5,071 nucleotides of DNA, taken from positions 1 to 5,071 of the forward strand of contig JADYYV010000229.1 in the NCBI GenBank assembly GCA_020853455.1, written 5' to 3'. This document shows, piece after piece, positions 5,041-5,071 of the stretch; within the stretch, counting starts at the first letter, position 1; every line of letters begins with the position of its first letter. The position numbers were made by a program, and so were the translations under genes. Source of the stretch: Alphaproteobacteria bacterium (lineage in GTDB: Bacteria; Pseudomonadota; Alphaproteobacteria; Micavibrionales; UBA2020). Below the pieces are notes generated by a model. The model did not search any database. It saw only the letters and a program-made list of their open reading frames with translations, and was not told the origin of the DNA.

Positions 5041-5071
5041 TTCCTCCGTCGTTAGGGTTGATAATGTGATG

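Larger units (their letters stand above)
4778..5071. other. Intergenic region with no confident gene, 294 bases to the window end
   Basis: I searched both strands for tRNA arms, rRNA pieces and familiar riboswitch cores and saw none. What can be seen is: a palindrome at 4792-4806; a 40-codon open frame without a start codon on the minus strand (4836-4955); two adjacent hairpins (4918-4975); a GGAGG-led short ORF on the minus strand (4984-5040); and an ATG-initiated plus-strand frame (5009 onward, MMLKILMCSFISSVVRVDNV) open to the window edge, with GAAGG 7 bases upstream. The plus-strand frame and the minus-strand ORF overlap and are unlikely both to be real. Exporter promoter elements are not obvious; TTGGTC, 17 bp, TTAACA (minus strand, about 4850 to 4822) is the best weak candidate. 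Codon-like composition is less G+C-rich than in the exporter, which would fit a decayed gene or mobile-element remnant. Confidence 0.6.

Overview
The window looks like chromosomal DNA from an alphaproteobacterium. This rests on G+C-rich codon use in most genes (37 of 60 bases at 1021-1080), compact spacing, and a 210-residue membrane-anchored protein whose pattern I associate with uncharacterised alphaproteobacterial proteins. I cannot place it below class level.

Region by region: the left third (1-1727, plus strand) reads as one operon. It holds the last 33 codons of a gene that may belong to the succinylglutamate desuccinylase/aspartoacylase family, then a membrane-anchored protein of unknown function, then an L-lactate dehydrogenase whose ATG shares a base with the preceding stop codon. 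A short hairpin with a T-run at the dehydrogenase stop codon probably ends this unit. From 1736 to 4777 everything is on the minus strand. In transcription order there is a half-size ABC exporter (4777 to 2918), a terminator, an AT-rich gene of unknown function (2850 to 2284), a second terminator, a promoter, and a small soluble protein of unknown function (2182 to 1736) that converges on the dehydrogenase gene. The last 294 bases (4778-5071) hold no gene I can call with confidence. They do contain a perfect palindrome in front of the exporter gene, two neighbouring hairpins, a very short ORF behind a GGAGG, and a 40-codon open frame with no start codon.

How the genes fit together: the dehydrogenase would interconvert pyruvate and lactate with NAD(H). 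The exporter would work as an ATP-driven homodimer in the inner membrane. Nothing in the sequence ties the two units together functionally. The least ordinary part is the AT-rich gene at 2284-2850. Its composition differs sharply from its neighbours, and it sits between two terminators that share an identical 18-base stretch, as expected for a small acquired cassette. No complete, clearly new multi-gene system is visible. The candidates worth following are this cassette and the structured leader-like region upstream of the exporter.
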